This document shows, piece after piece, positions 25,801-33,020 of a stretch of DNA of 39,613 nt. This DNA comes from Kitasatospora indigofera (GTDB lineage Bacteria; Actinomycetota; Actinomycetes; Streptomycetales; Streptomycetaceae), in the NCBI RefSeq assembly GCF_014655955.1, contig NZ_BNBO01000072.1:1-39613 (forward strand), read 5' to 3'. The notes below the pieces were generated by a model. The model was not told where the DNA came from. It did no database searches and saw nothing but the letters and a program-made list of their open reading frames with translations. Both the position numbers and the translations under genes were made by a program. Numbering within the stretch: position 1 is the stretch's first letter; each line of letters opens with the position of its first letter.

Positions 25801-26760
25801 GTCGGCGGCGTCCCCGCGACCCGCGCCGTGATCACCGCCCCCGGCACCGCCCCGACCGCCGTCCCCTCCGGTGAGCGCGACATCGCCACCACCGTGCCGG
25901 CCGGCCCCGAGGGCCGGGTGCTGCGGCTCGCCGAGCACGCCGACCCCGGCTGGACGGCCACCCTGGACGGCACCTCGCTGGAGCCGGTCACCGTGGACGG
26001 CTGGGCCCAGGGCTTCAAGCTCCCGGCCGGCGGCGGCAAGCTCGCCGTCACCCGCGAGGGCAGCCTGGCGCACACCGGCTGGATCTGGGCGCAGCTGCTG
26101 ATCGGCCTGACCGTCCTGGTGCTCGCCCTGCCCGGGCGGCGCAACCACAACGACGACGACCTCCCCGAGGAGGTGGTGGCCGCCGCCGCGCTGGCCGCCG
26201 CCGCCCAGGCGCAGGCGCCCGCCCCCGGCAGCCGCCGGGCCCGCCGGATGGCCGAGCGCGGCGAGGGCGACGGCGCCGCCGGGGACGACGCCGGCGTGTA
26301 CGAGGGCGGGGCCGGCATCCCGGCGCAGCCCGCCGGCGCGCCCGAGCCGCTGCGCGCCGCCGAGGCCGCCGTGCAGCAGGGCGGCCAGCCGTACACCGAC
26401 GCGTACGCCGACCCGTACCAGGAGCAGGCGTACCAGCAGGCGGACCCGTACAGCTGGGACCCGTCCCAGTCCGGCGGGCCCGGCCGGCCGGGCGGCGGGT
26501 ACCCGTACGCGGACCAGCAGCAGCCGGCCGCCGCGCCCTACGGCGGGCAGGACGGCTACCAGCAGCAGCCCTACCAGCAGGGCGGCTACGACCAGTACCA
26601 GCAGCAGTACGGCTACGACCCCTACCAGCAGCAGCCGGGCGAGCAGCAGCCGTGGGTTCCCGGCCAGCCGCAGGGCGATCCCTACTACGACCCCAACGAC
26701 CCGGGCGACCGGGACCAGCAGGGCCGCCCCTACCCGCACCACAACGGATCGGGGAGCTGA
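22861..26760 (+). CDS. Very large family 2 glycosyltransferase with membrane domain and Gln/Tyr-rich tail
   Basis: A 1299-residue protein. Residues ~18-330 are a GT-A glycosyltransferase: TAVIVSHDGARWLPQAL, VDTGSTDAS, the metal-binding WLLHDDCEP and the acceptor-side MRDDTDFCWRV. A hydrophobic region of roughly a dozen membrane segments spans ~445-880. A probable extracytoplasmic stretch (~880-1070) ends at a last membrane segment near 1080. The tail from ~1095 is cytoplasmic, and from ~1175 it is a low-complexity run of Gln, Tyr, Pro and Gly (repeated YQQ and PYQQ). ATG 22861 begins MTVYSHQSG; no good ribosome site precedes it. The DUF5719 gene starts 6 bases after its stop. It probably elongates or exports a cell-envelope polysaccharide; sugar and acceptor are unknown. 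Confidence 0.9.
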   Translation: MTVYSHQSGFSAARPPAYPRHLVTAVIVSHDGARWLPQALAGLLGQDRQVQRILAVDTGSTDASPQLLADTLGDWLPESGPLILGRRAGFGTAVADAVFNSPPLRPEDLPYSLDPSGYDPVTGGWDDFGDPLGAEDELGRGGPRETQPVEWLWLLHDDCEPQTDALRRLLQVADSTPTAAVVGPKLRSWYDRRQLLEVGVSIARSGRRWTGLDRREQDQGQHDQVRPVLAVSTAGMLVRRDVFEDLGGFDKALPLMRDDTDFCWRVNAAGHRVVIAPDAVLRHAEAASRERRAIDCASAHPHRVDKAGAVYTLLANSKGLLLPYVLLRLVLGTLLRVFANLVGKDPKQAFDEIAGLGHELIRLPRLLLARKRRARTRAAEPGDDRTLFPAPGATARLAVEGAISSLGIGGADDSGAGRHGSVEAGPGDEDSEDLVVEQFALIKKLARRPAPVLFAGLLLFALAACRPLFGGGHLLGGALLPAADGASGLWDMYAGSWHPVGTGSTATAPPYLGVLSVLSWLLFDHADLALTLLVVLAVPLAAVSAYLVSRPLLDSKLVRAWASATYALLPAATGALAQGRIGTAVLAVLLPPLARAAAITVGLGIRAETAAKGARPGWRSAWMTVLLLTLATAFVPLAWALAVPLGLAALATAVARGGAFGSGLDALRLLGLRVVVILGMPVLVLAPWSLHVLAHPSRLLLEAGLPGPSGHSATPLGLVLANPGGSGVPPVWLSAGVVIAALAALLRADRRRAVLAAWGAAAAGMVFAVAVAGSAVTPASGGAAVPAWAGPATLLTGLALLAAAAIGADGANARVAGIAFGWRQPVAALVVAAAALAPLGTGLWWAVTGADGPLRRAASAVQVPAFIAEEAGTTDRSRTLVLTGDADAAAVRFALVRGAGLSLGQAEGTVAAGSPDGNGLNTVVGNLLAGSGADQASALAGYGIAYVLVEDPMIAKAREVLDATPGLTKVSQDAGTALWQVGGVPATRAVITAPGTAPTAVPSGERDIATTVPAGPEGRVLRLAEHADPGWTATLDGTSLEPVTVDGWAQGFKLPAGGGKLAVTREGSLAHTGWIWAQLLIGLTVLVLALPGRRNHNDDDLPEEVVAAAALAAAAQAQAPAPGSRRARRMAERGEGDGAAGDDAGVYEGGAGIPAQPAGAPEPLRAAEAAVQQGGQPYTDAYADPYQEQAYQQADPYSWDPSQSGGPGRPGGGYPYADQQQPAAAPYGGQDGYQQQPYQQGGYDQYQQQYGYDPYQQQPGEQQPWVPGQPQGDPYYDPNDPGDRDQQGRPYPHHNGSGS

Positions 26761-26766
26761 CCCGCG

Positions 26767-28458
26767 ATGAAGAAGCCCACCTTCAAGTCCCCCTCGGCCA
26801 GGCTCTCCCCGGCCAAGGCCAAGGCCCCGTCGGCCCCGGCGGGCGCCCCGGACGAGCCGTCCGGCGCGGTGCCGGCCCCGGCCGACGGCGGCGCCGGCGT
26901 CACCCGGACCACCCAGTCGCTGCTGGCCGCGGCCGTGGTGCTGGCCGCGGTGTTCGGCATCGCCGAACTGCGCCCGCCCGCCGTCGCCAAGGGCGCGGCC
27001 GCGTCCGCGAGCAGCGCGCAGGTCGAGCGCACCGCGCTGGTCTGCCCGCAGCCCCTGCAGGGCCTGACCGGCACCACCACGCTGACCGGCTTCACCCCGC
27101 CGGGGGCCACCGCCGGCGGCGGCAACGGCTTCGCGGCCGACCTCGTCCCGCCGCCGGCCGCGCCCACGGCGGCACCGTCCGCGTCCGCCGCGGCGACCCC
27201 GGCCGCTGCCCCGGCCGCGCCCGCGCCGGCCGCACCGGCCACCGACGCGCCTCCGGCCGACGCCCGGCTGGCGCTCGCCAAGCCCGGCGTCCCGGTGGCG
27301 GCCCCGGCCGCCAACGGCGACACCGCGCCCGGCAGTTCCGCCACCGCGACCGGCGGGTTCGCCCCCGGGTTCACCGTCGGCCAGACCACCACCGTCACCG
27401 ACCAGCGCGGGCTCGGCCTGTCCGGCGTCACCTGCGGCCTGGCCGGCACCGGCTTCTGGTTCGCCGGCGCCAGCACCCTCGACGGCCGGACCGACTACGT
27501 CAGCCTGACCAACCCGGGGTCGGTCGCCGCGGTGGTCGACCTCAAGCTGTACGGCGACAAGGGCAAGATCGACAACGAGGCGGCGACCGGCCTGACCATC
27601 GCGCCGGGCGCCTCGCAGTCGGTGCTGCTCTCCACCCTGAGCAAGGGACCGGTCGCCGACCTCGCGGTGCAGGTGGTCGCCCGCAGCGGCCGGGTCGGTG
27701 CCGCGCTGCACGCCGCCGACGGCAGCAAGGGCGCGGACTGGGTGCCGGTCTCGGCGGCCCCCGCGCCCGTCCAGGTGCTGCCCGGCCTGCCCGCCGACAC
27801 CGCCTCGGCCCGCCTGGTGGTGGCCGCCCCCGGTGACGACGACGCCGACCTGAAGATCGAGCTCTCGGGCAAGAACGGCTGGTTCACCCCGGCCGGCAAC
27901 GAGTCGATCCACGTCAAGGCCGGCATGGTGGCCGCCGTCGACCTCGGCAAGGTCACCCGGGACGAGGTCGCCTCGCTGCGGGTCTCGCCCAGCGACGAGA
28001 AGCACCCCACCCCGGTGGTGGCCGGCCTGCGGGTCGACCGTGCGGACAAGGGGAAGTCGGACGCCGCCTGGCTGGCCGGCGCGGTGCCGGTCGGCAAGCG
28101 GGCCACCGTCGCCGACAACCGCTCCAAGGCCGGCACGCTCTACCTGACCTCGACCGGCGAGGCCGCGACCGTCCGGGTCACCTCCTCGGCGGGCAGCGGC
28201 GGCGGCACCCCCGCCACCCAGGACGTGCAGATCCCGGCGGGCGGCACGGTCGGGCTGCCGGCCCCCGAGCCGGCCGGGCTGAGCGGCACCTTCGCGGTCA
28301 CCCTGGAGACGGTCTCCGGCGGTCCGGTGGTCGCGGCCCGGATGCTCGCGCTGCCGCTCAAGGACGTGCCGATGTTCACCATCCAGTCCTTCGCGGACGA
28401 CCGCAGCACCGTGAGCGTGCCGCACGCCGCCCAGGACCCGGGCCTGCTGGTCCGCTGA
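26767..28458 (+). CDS. DUF5719 family membrane-anchored extracytoplasmic protein
   Basis: A 563-residue protein with a Lys/Pro/Ala-rich cytoplasmic start, one membrane segment at about 46-65 and a long extracellular part. After an Ala/Pro linker (~125-175), the remainder is beta-rich with repeated strands (TLDGRTDYVSLTNPGSV, then similar VDLGKVTRDEVASLRV). This is the family pattern of DUF5719, a domain of unknown function found in actinobacteria beside the large glycosyltransferase. It starts 6 bases after that gene, its ribosome site GGGGAGC overlapping the upstream stop, so translation is coupled and the two products very likely act together. Confidence 0.85.
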   Translation: MKKPTFKSPSARLSPAKAKAPSAPAGAPDEPSGAVPAPADGGAGVTRTTQSLLAAAVVLAAVFGIAELRPPAVAKGAAASASSAQVERTALVCPQPLQGLTGTTTLTGFTPPGATAGGGNGFAADLVPPPAAPTAAPSASAAATPAAAPAAPAPAAPATDAPPADARLALAKPGVPVAAPAANGDTAPGSSATATGGFAPGFTVGQTTTVTDQRGLGLSGVTCGLAGTGFWFAGASTLDGRTDYVSLTNPGSVAAVVDLKLYGDKGKIDNEAATGLTIAPGASQSVLLSTLSKGPVADLAVQVVARSGRVGAALHAADGSKGADWVPVSAAPAPVQVLPGLPADTASARLVVAAPGDDDADLKIELSGKNGWFTPAGNESIHVKAGMVAAVDLGKVTRDEVASLRVSPSDEKHPTPVVAGLRVDRADKGKSDAAWLAGAVPVGKRATVADNRSKAGTLYLTSTGEAATVRVTSSAGSGGGTPATQDVQIPAGGTVGLPAPEPAGLSGTFAVTLETVSGGPVVAARMLALPLKDVPMFTIQSFADDRSTVSVPHAAQDPGLLVR

Positions 28459-28477
28459 CGCCCCCGGCAGACACCCT

Positions 28478-28511
28478 CCGGTGGGGCCGCCCGTCCGGGC
28501 CGCCCCACCGG
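28478..28511. terminator. Perfect 10-bp hairpin between convergent genes
   Basis: CCGGTGGGGC (28478-28487) and GCCCCACCGG (28502-28511) pair around a 14-base loop. The hairpin sits between the stop codons of the DUF5719 gene and the zincin-like gene and should serve both. Confidence 0.75.
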
Positions 28512-28553
28512 GCTCCTGCCGGCCGGGCGCCGGCGCGCGCCCTCAGCGGCGCG

Positions 28554-29006
28554 TCACTCCTCGTCGTAGCGGGGGTCGATGGCGTCCGGCGACATCCCCA
28601 GCAGGTCCGCGACCTGCTCGATCAGGATCTCGTGCACCAGCGCCGCCCGGTCCTCGCGCGACTTCGCCCGGATCTCCACCGGCCGCCGGTAGACCACGAT
28701 CCGGCTCTTGCGCCCCTGCTTGGCCGGCTGCAGCCGCCCCAGCGGCACCCCGCCCTCCGGGTCCGCCTCGCCCTGCCCGGGCTGCGGCACCTCCTGGACG
28801 GCGAACTCCACGTCGATCAGCTGCGGCCAGCGCCGCTCCAGCCGCTCCACCGACTCGCGCACGTAGTCGTCGAAGAGTTCGGATCGGGTCAGCGAGATCG
28901 GTACCTGAGGCGGCGCCAGCGGGCCGCGCAGACCCCGGCCGTGCCGGTCGCGGTGCCGGGGCCGGCGCGCGGGGCCCGGTGATGACTGAGGTGCGGAGCT
29001 CTCCAT
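28554..29006 (-). CDS. Zincin-fold metallopeptidase family protein with degenerate active site
   Basis: A 150-residue member of the small metallopeptidase-like family that includes mycobacterial Rv3259. The N-terminal ~30 residues are basic and disordered-looking; the folded part begins at LTRSELFDDYV. The family's usual HExxH zinc motif is here VHEILIEQVADLLG. His and Glu are present, but the second His is replaced by Ile, so normal zinc catalysis is doubtful. I chose ATG 29006. The 18 residues upstream in this frame look non-coding. TACGCT lies 10 bases upstream, so the message may have almost no leader. It diverges from the DUF3499 gene; the pair is conserved next to each other in mycobacteria. 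Confidence 0.85.
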   Translation of the reverse strand: MESSAPQSSPGPARRPRHRDRHGRGLRGPLAPPQVPISLTRSELFDDYVRESVERLERRWPQLIDVEFAVQEVPQPGQGEADPEGGVPLGRLQPAKQGRKSRIVVYRRPVEIRAKSREDRAALVHEILIEQVADLLGMSPDAIDPRYDEE

Positions 29007-29132
29007 ATCACTGTCGAGCGTAGTCCTTGCACGCTCCGAAGTGGACCACCTCGACGGCAACTCACCGCCGCGGCCGCCACGACACGTGCCACTCGCCGGG
29101 GGCGGGTCTTCGCTCCCCGGCGGCGAGTGCGG

Positions 29133-29138
29133 TACCGT
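29133..29138 (+). promoter_or_regulatory. Candidate -10 of a leaderless promoter for the DUF3499 gene
   Basis: TACCGT ends 8 bases before the GTG at 29147, the spacing for a transcript that begins at the start codon. There is no ribosome site. The -35 region is poor. Confidence 0.45.
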
Positions 29139-29146
29139 CCACCCTC

Positions 29147-29518
29147 GTGAGCTCTGTACGTCGTTGTTCGCGGACCGCGTGCGGCCGACCGGCCGTCGCC
29201 ACGCTGACGTACGTCTACGCGGACTCCACGGCCGTCCTCGGCCCGCTCGCCACCTACGCCGAGCCGCACTGCTACGACCTCTGCGCCGAGCACGCCGAGC
29301 GCCTCACCGCCCCCCGCGGCTGGGACGTCGTCCGCCTCGCCGCCGAGGCCGGCCCGCTCCGCCGCAGCAGCGACGACCTGGAAGCCCTCGCCAACGCCGT
29401 CCGCGAGGCCGCCCGCCCGCAGGAGCGCACACCCCGTCAGGGCCGCGGCCCCGAGGGCGATCCCACCGAGGCCGGCCGCCGCGGCCACCTGCGGGTGCTC
29501 CGCTCGCCCGAGAACTGA
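29147..29518 (+). CDS. DUF3499 family protein, zinc-ribbon-like
   Basis: A 123-residue actinobacterial protein of unknown function (Rv3258c family). Cys7 and Cys12 (RRCSRTACG) with Cys42 and Cys46 (HCYDLCAEH) form a likely four-Cys zinc site. The body ends near residue 85, and the C-terminal ~40 residues are charged and low-complexity. I chose GTG 29147 because the conserved part starts directly there (VSSVRRCSR), and a -10-like TACCGT at 29133-29138 would give a leaderless message. The frame is open back to 29027, but that portion overlaps the divergent promoter region. It is followed after 156 bases by manB. Confidence 0.85.
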   Translation: MSSVRRCSRTACGRPAVATLTYVYADSTAVLGPLATYAEPHCYDLCAEHAERLTAPRGWDVVRLAAEAGPLRRSSDDLEALANAVREAARPQERTPRQGRGPEGDPTEAGRRGHLRVLRSPEN

Positions 29519-29674
29519 CCTCCGGCCCTACCCCGCCCGCTCAGGCCGGAAACCTCCCGGCCACCGTGTCCCGGTACGCTGCCCTGACCGAGTACCCGCT
29601 GACCGCGGCGCCCGGACGTATCGTGACCAGGGGCCGACCGGCCCGCAGACCGGAAAACTCAGGGTGGAGCCGTA

Positions 29675-31060
29675 GTGCGTGACCTCAAGCAGCTCGTGAA
29701 GGCGTACGACGTCCGTGGCGTCGTGCCGGACCAGTGGGACGAGAGCCTGGCACGCGCCTTCGGTGCCGCATTCGTCCGGGTCACCGAGGCGGCCGCGATC
29801 GTCGTCGGCCACGACATGCGCCCCTCCTCCCCGTCGCTGAGCCGGGCCTTCGCCGAGGGCGCGGCCGCGTACGGCGCCGACGTGGTCGAGATCGGCCTCT
29901 GCTCCACCGACCAGCTCTACTACGCCAGCGGCAAGCTCGACCTGCCCGGCGCGATGTTCACCGCCAGCCACAACCCGGCCGAGTACAACGGCATCAAGCT
30001 GTGCCGCGCGGGCGCCGCCCCGGTCGGCCAGGACACCGGGCTGACCGAGATCCGCGAGCTGGTCGAGTCCTGGACGGCCGAGGACGACACCGTCACCGTC
30101 CCCGCCGCCGACGTGAAGCCGGGTGCCCTGTCCGCCCAGGACAGCCTGCGCGGCTACGCCGACCACCTGCTCGGCCTGGTCGACCTCACCGCCATCCGCC
30201 CGCTCAAGGTCGTGGTGGACGCCGGCAACGGCATGGGCGGCCACACCGTCCCCACCGTCTTCGACGGCCTGCCGCTGGACCTCGTGCCGATGTACTTCGA
30301 GCTCGACGGCACCTTCCCCAACCACGAGGCCAACCCGCTCGACCCGAAGAACCTGGTCGACCTCCAGGCCAAGGTCCGCGAGACCGGCGCCGACATCGGC
30401 CTGGCCTTCGACGGCGACGCCGACCGCTGCTTCGTGATCGACGAGCGCGGCGAGCCCGTCTCGCCGTCCGCGATCACCGCCCTGGTCGCGGCCCGCGAGA
30501 TCGCCCGCGCCCGGGCCGCCGGCGAGGAGAAGCCGACGATCATCCACAACCTGATCACCTCCTGGACCGTCCCCGAGGTGGTCCGCGAGCTCGGCGCCGA
30601 GCCCGTCCGCACCCGGGTCGGCCACTCCTTCATCAAGCAGGAGATGGCCGTCACCGACGCCGTCTTCGGCGGCGAGCACTCCGCGCACTACTACTTCCGC
30701 GACTTCTGGCGCGCCGACACCGGCATGCTGGCCGCCCTGCACGTGCTGGCCGCGCTCGGCGGGCAGGACGGCACGCTCTCCGCGCTGACCGCCGAGTACG
30801 ACCGCTACGCCGCCTCCGGCGAGATCAACAGCACCGTCGCCGACCAGGCCGACCGGGTCGCCGCCGTCCGCGCCGCCTACGGCGAGCTGCCGGGCACCAC
30901 CGTCGACGAGCTCGACGGCCTCACCGTGGCCGGCCAGGACTGGTGGTTCAACCTGCGCGCCTCCAACACCGAGCCGCTGCTGCGCCTGAACGCCGAGGCC
31001 AAGGACGCGGCGAAGATGGCCGAGGTCCGCGACGCCGTGCTGGCGATCGTCCGGGCCTGA
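29675..31060 (+). CDS. manB: Phosphomannomutase/phosphoglucomutase ManB
   Basis: A 461-residue alpha-D-phosphohexomutase that interconverts mannose-6-phosphate and mannose-1-phosphate, the precursor of GDP-mannose for protein O-mannosylation and mannosylated envelope lipids. The four family landmarks are visible: the phosphoserine loop TASHNP with Ser98, the metal loop DGDADR near residue 246, the sugar-binding GGEHSAHYYF, and the phosphate-binding RASNTEPLLR near the C-terminus. GTG 29675 is preceded by the purine-rich AGGGTGGAG. Its position matches manB/pmmA of S. coelicolor and mycobacteria. Activity on glucose phosphates as well is common in the family. A perfect hairpin follows the stop codon. 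Confidence 0.95.
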   Translation: MRDLKQLVKAYDVRGVVPDQWDESLARAFGAAFVRVTEAAAIVVGHDMRPSSPSLSRAFAEGAAAYGADVVEIGLCSTDQLYYASGKLDLPGAMFTASHNPAEYNGIKLCRAGAAPVGQDTGLTEIRELVESWTAEDDTVTVPAADVKPGALSAQDSLRGYADHLLGLVDLTAIRPLKVVVDAGNGMGGHTVPTVFDGLPLDLVPMYFELDGTFPNHEANPLDPKNLVDLQAKVRETGADIGLAFDGDADRCFVIDERGEPVSPSAITALVAAREIARARAAGEEKPTIIHNLITSWTVPEVVRELGAEPVRTRVGHSFIKQEMAVTDAVFGGEHSAHYYFRDFWRADTGMLAALHVLAALGGQDGTLSALTAEYDRYAASGEINSTVADQADRVAAVRAAYGELPGTTVDELDGLTVAGQDWWFNLRASNTEPLLRLNAEAKDAAKMAEVRDAVLAIVRA

Positions 31061-31072
31061 CCGAGCACCCGC

Positions 31073-31096
31073 GGGGCGTCCGGCAGCGGACGCCCC
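31073..31096 (+). terminator. Perfect 10-bp hairpin terminator after manB
   Basis: GGGGCGTCCG (31073-31082) and CGGACGCCCC (31087-31096) flank GCAG, starting 12 bases past the manB stop codon. Confidence 0.75.
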
Positions 31097-31165
31097 CGGT
31101 CCTCCGGCGGCCTGACACCGCGACGGCCGACTCCGTCACGGCCTGGCCCCGGCTCTGACCTCCCA

Positions 31166-31204
31166 GGTGCCCCGGCCGGTAGGGTTGCTACCGGCCGGGG
31201 CACC
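31166..31204. repeat. Perfect 17-bp hairpin upstream of the Trm112-like gene
   Basis: Bases 31166-31182 and 31188-31204 are exact reverse complements around the loop GGTTG. The stem overlaps a possible -10, TAGGGT (31180-31185), with CTGACC at 31155-31160 as a distant -35. It could be a second terminator for manB, or a structure or operator at the start of the Trm112/SIS transcript, about 43 bases before that gene. Confidence 0.6.
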
Positions 31205-31246
31205 GCTCTGCCGCCCCTCCCCGCGAGATCTGGAGCCTGACGCCCA

Positions 31247-31429
31247 ATGAAGCTGGAACCCTTCCTGCTGGAGATCCTGGTCTGCCCCGAGTGCCGGGCC
31301 CCGCTCGCCGAGGGCGGCACCGAGGAGCAGCCCGAGCTGCGCTGCACCGGCGACAGCTGCGGGCTGGCCTACCCCGTCCGGGACGGCATCCCGGTCCTGC
31401 TGGTCGACGAGGCCCGCCGCCCGGCCTGA
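31247..31429 (+). CDS. Trm112-like small zinc-binding protein
   Basis: A 60-residue protein with a zinc-ribbon. Cys13 and Cys16 (VCPECRAPL) and Cys33 and Cys38 (CTGDSCG) are the probable ligands, and the closing YPVRDGIPVLLVDEARR is the family signature. Eukaryotic Trm112 activates methyltransferases; the bacterial role is mostly unknown. GGAGC lies 12 bases before the ATG. The next gene, for the SIS protein, starts 109 bases later on the same strand, and this pair is common in actinobacteria, so co-transcription is likely. Confidence 0.9.
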   Translation: MKLEPFLLEILVCPECRAPLAEGGTEEQPELRCTGDSCGLAYPVRDGIPVLLVDEARRPA

Positions 31430-31538
31430 GGCCGTGCCCGCAGGCCCTCGTCCGGAGATCCGGGTGCCCGGCGCCCGGACGGCACCGGGCCGCCCCACCC
31501 CCGTCGGTAGCACCATGTCTTCGGCCGGAGGCCAGCGC

Positions 31539-32816
31539 ATGCTCGACGACACCCTGCTCGACGACCCGGCCGCCCTCCAGCGCGCCGACCACGACCACGC
31601 GCTGCTCGCCCTGGCCGGGGCCGGCGCCCGGGTGCGCACCGCCCTGCGGCTCGCGGACGCGGCCGGGGTCGCCGCGCTGCGCCCCGACGGCCGGCCGCGC
31701 GGCGTCCTGATCGCCGGCCACGGCAGCGCCCTGCTGGCCGGCGAGATCCTGGCGGCCCTGGCCGGCACCGCCTGCCTGGTCACCGGCCTGCCCCCGGCCG
31801 ACGCCGGGACGGTCGCCCGCGAGGACCGCCGCCTGCGGGTGCCCGCCTTCGCGGCCGGGATGACCTGGCAACTCCCCGGCTGGGCCGGGCCGATGGACCT
31901 CCTGGTGATCGCCTCCGCCGACGGCGGCGAGCGCGGCCTGATCACCCTCGCCGAGCAGGCGTACGCCCGCGGTTGCTCGATCGTGGTGATCGCCCCCGAG
32001 GGCAGCGGCCTGGCCGACGCCGCCCTTCAGGTCCGCGCACTGCCGCTGCCCTACGTCCGGCCGTCCCTGCCCGAGCAGGACGACCCGGCCGCCGGCGAGT
32101 ACCTGCCCGCCGAGCCGGACCTGCCCGCCGAGGACCCGGGCGCCCTCTGGGCCTTCCTCGCGCCGCTGCTCGCCCTCACCGAGAAGACCGGCATCACCCA
32201 GCTGCCGCCCGGCTCGCTGCCGGCCACCGCAGACCGCCTGGACGAGAGCGCGGTGCGCTACCGCCCCGACGCCGCCGCGTACACCAACCCGGCCAAGAGC
32301 CTGGCCGCCCGGCTCTCCGGCACCGTGCCGCTGCTCTGGGCGGAGGGGCCGCTGGCCGGCGCCGCGGCCGCCCGGTTCGCCGCGCTGCTCGCCGACCGCG
32401 CCGGGCGCCCGGCGCTGGCCGGACTGCTGCCGCAGGCGCTGCTCGCCCACCGCGGCATGTTCGCCGGCCAGCTCGGCGGCGGCGCCGACCCGGACGACTT
32501 CTTCCGCGACCGGATCGACGAGCCGGACCCGCTGCTGCTCCAGGTCCTGCTGCTGCGGCACACCCCCGGCCGGTCCGGTGCGCCCGCGGAGCCGGGCGAG
32601 GGCGCCGACGCCGAGGGCCCGTACGAGCAGCCGGCCGACGACGAGGCCCCGCGCGGCGTCGCCGTCTCGCGCGCCCACCGGCTGGCCGCCGCCCACGAGG
32701 TCAGGCTGACCGAGTACGCCAGCGGCCGCACCGACCCGCTGCACGCCCTGGCCGACCTGGTCGCCCTGACCGACTTCGCCGCCGTCTACCTGGGCCTGGC
32801 CGCCACCGCCGGCTGA
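31539..32816 (+). CDS. SIS-domain protein, phosphoglucose/phosphomannose isomerase-like
   Basis: A 425-residue protein related to bifunctional phosphoglucose/phosphomannose isomerases (mycobacterial Rv3256c type). The N-terminal half carries a SIS fold (GVLIAGHGSALLAGEILAAL; LVIASADGGERGLITLAEQA), and the C-terminal half matches the PGI_C pattern (AKSLAARLSGTVPLLWAEG). Some sugar-binding residues of true isomerases are hard to find: the usual Ser/Thr-rich SGNT-type loop reads SADGGE here. Activity is therefore uncertain. An acidic low-complexity insert lies at ~350-370. I chose ATG 31539 because GGAGG at 31527-31531 is ideally placed; upstream codons from 31434 are not convincing. It lies where it would normally be followed by manA, which is missing here. 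Confidence 0.85.
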   Translation: MLDDTLLDDPAALQRADHDHALLALAGAGARVRTALRLADAAGVAALRPDGRPRGVLIAGHGSALLAGEILAALAGTACLVTGLPPADAGTVAREDRRLRVPAFAAGMTWQLPGWAGPMDLLVIASADGGERGLITLAEQAYARGCSIVVIAPEGSGLADAALQVRALPLPYVRPSLPEQDDPAAGEYLPAEPDLPAEDPGALWAFLAPLLALTEKTGITQLPPGSLPATADRLDESAVRYRPDAAAYTNPAKSLAARLSGTVPLLWAEGPLAGAAAARFAALLADRAGRPALAGLLPQALLAHRGMFAGQLGGGADPDDFFRDRIDEPDPLLLQVLLLRHTPGRSGAPAEPGEGADAEGPYEQPADDEAPRGVAVSRAHRLAAAHEVRLTEYASGRTDPLHALADLVALTDFAAVYLGLAATAG

Positions 32817-32820
32817 CGCC

Positions 32821-32840
32821 GGGCCGGGCCCGCCCGGCCC
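32821..32840 (+). terminator. GC hairpin after the SIS gene
   Basis: GGGCCGGGC and GCCCGGCCC (32821-32829, 32832-32840) form a compact stem starting 4 bases after the stop codon. The rest of the 204-base gap holds a possible -10, TACCGT (32949-32954), for the next gene. Confidence 0.5.
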
Positions 32841-33020
32841 GCGGTCCGCCGCTCCCGGCGGCCCCCGGCGTCCGCCCGCTGCCGGCCCGGCGTCAGCCCG
32901 GTGCGGCCCGAGGGGCGAACCAAAGCCCGGCCGCCGTACCCGGGCGGGATACCGTATGCGCTCGACAGCAGAGCAGCGCAGGCCGTAGCACCGGCCCCGT
33001 CGGAGGGAACGAACCCGAGC

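Noticed and set aside
22891..28425. Minus-strand open frame of 1844 codons opposite the glycosyltransferase and DUF5719 genes
   Set aside because: Same mirror-frame composition; the plus strand has clear glycosyltransferase motifs and operon structure.
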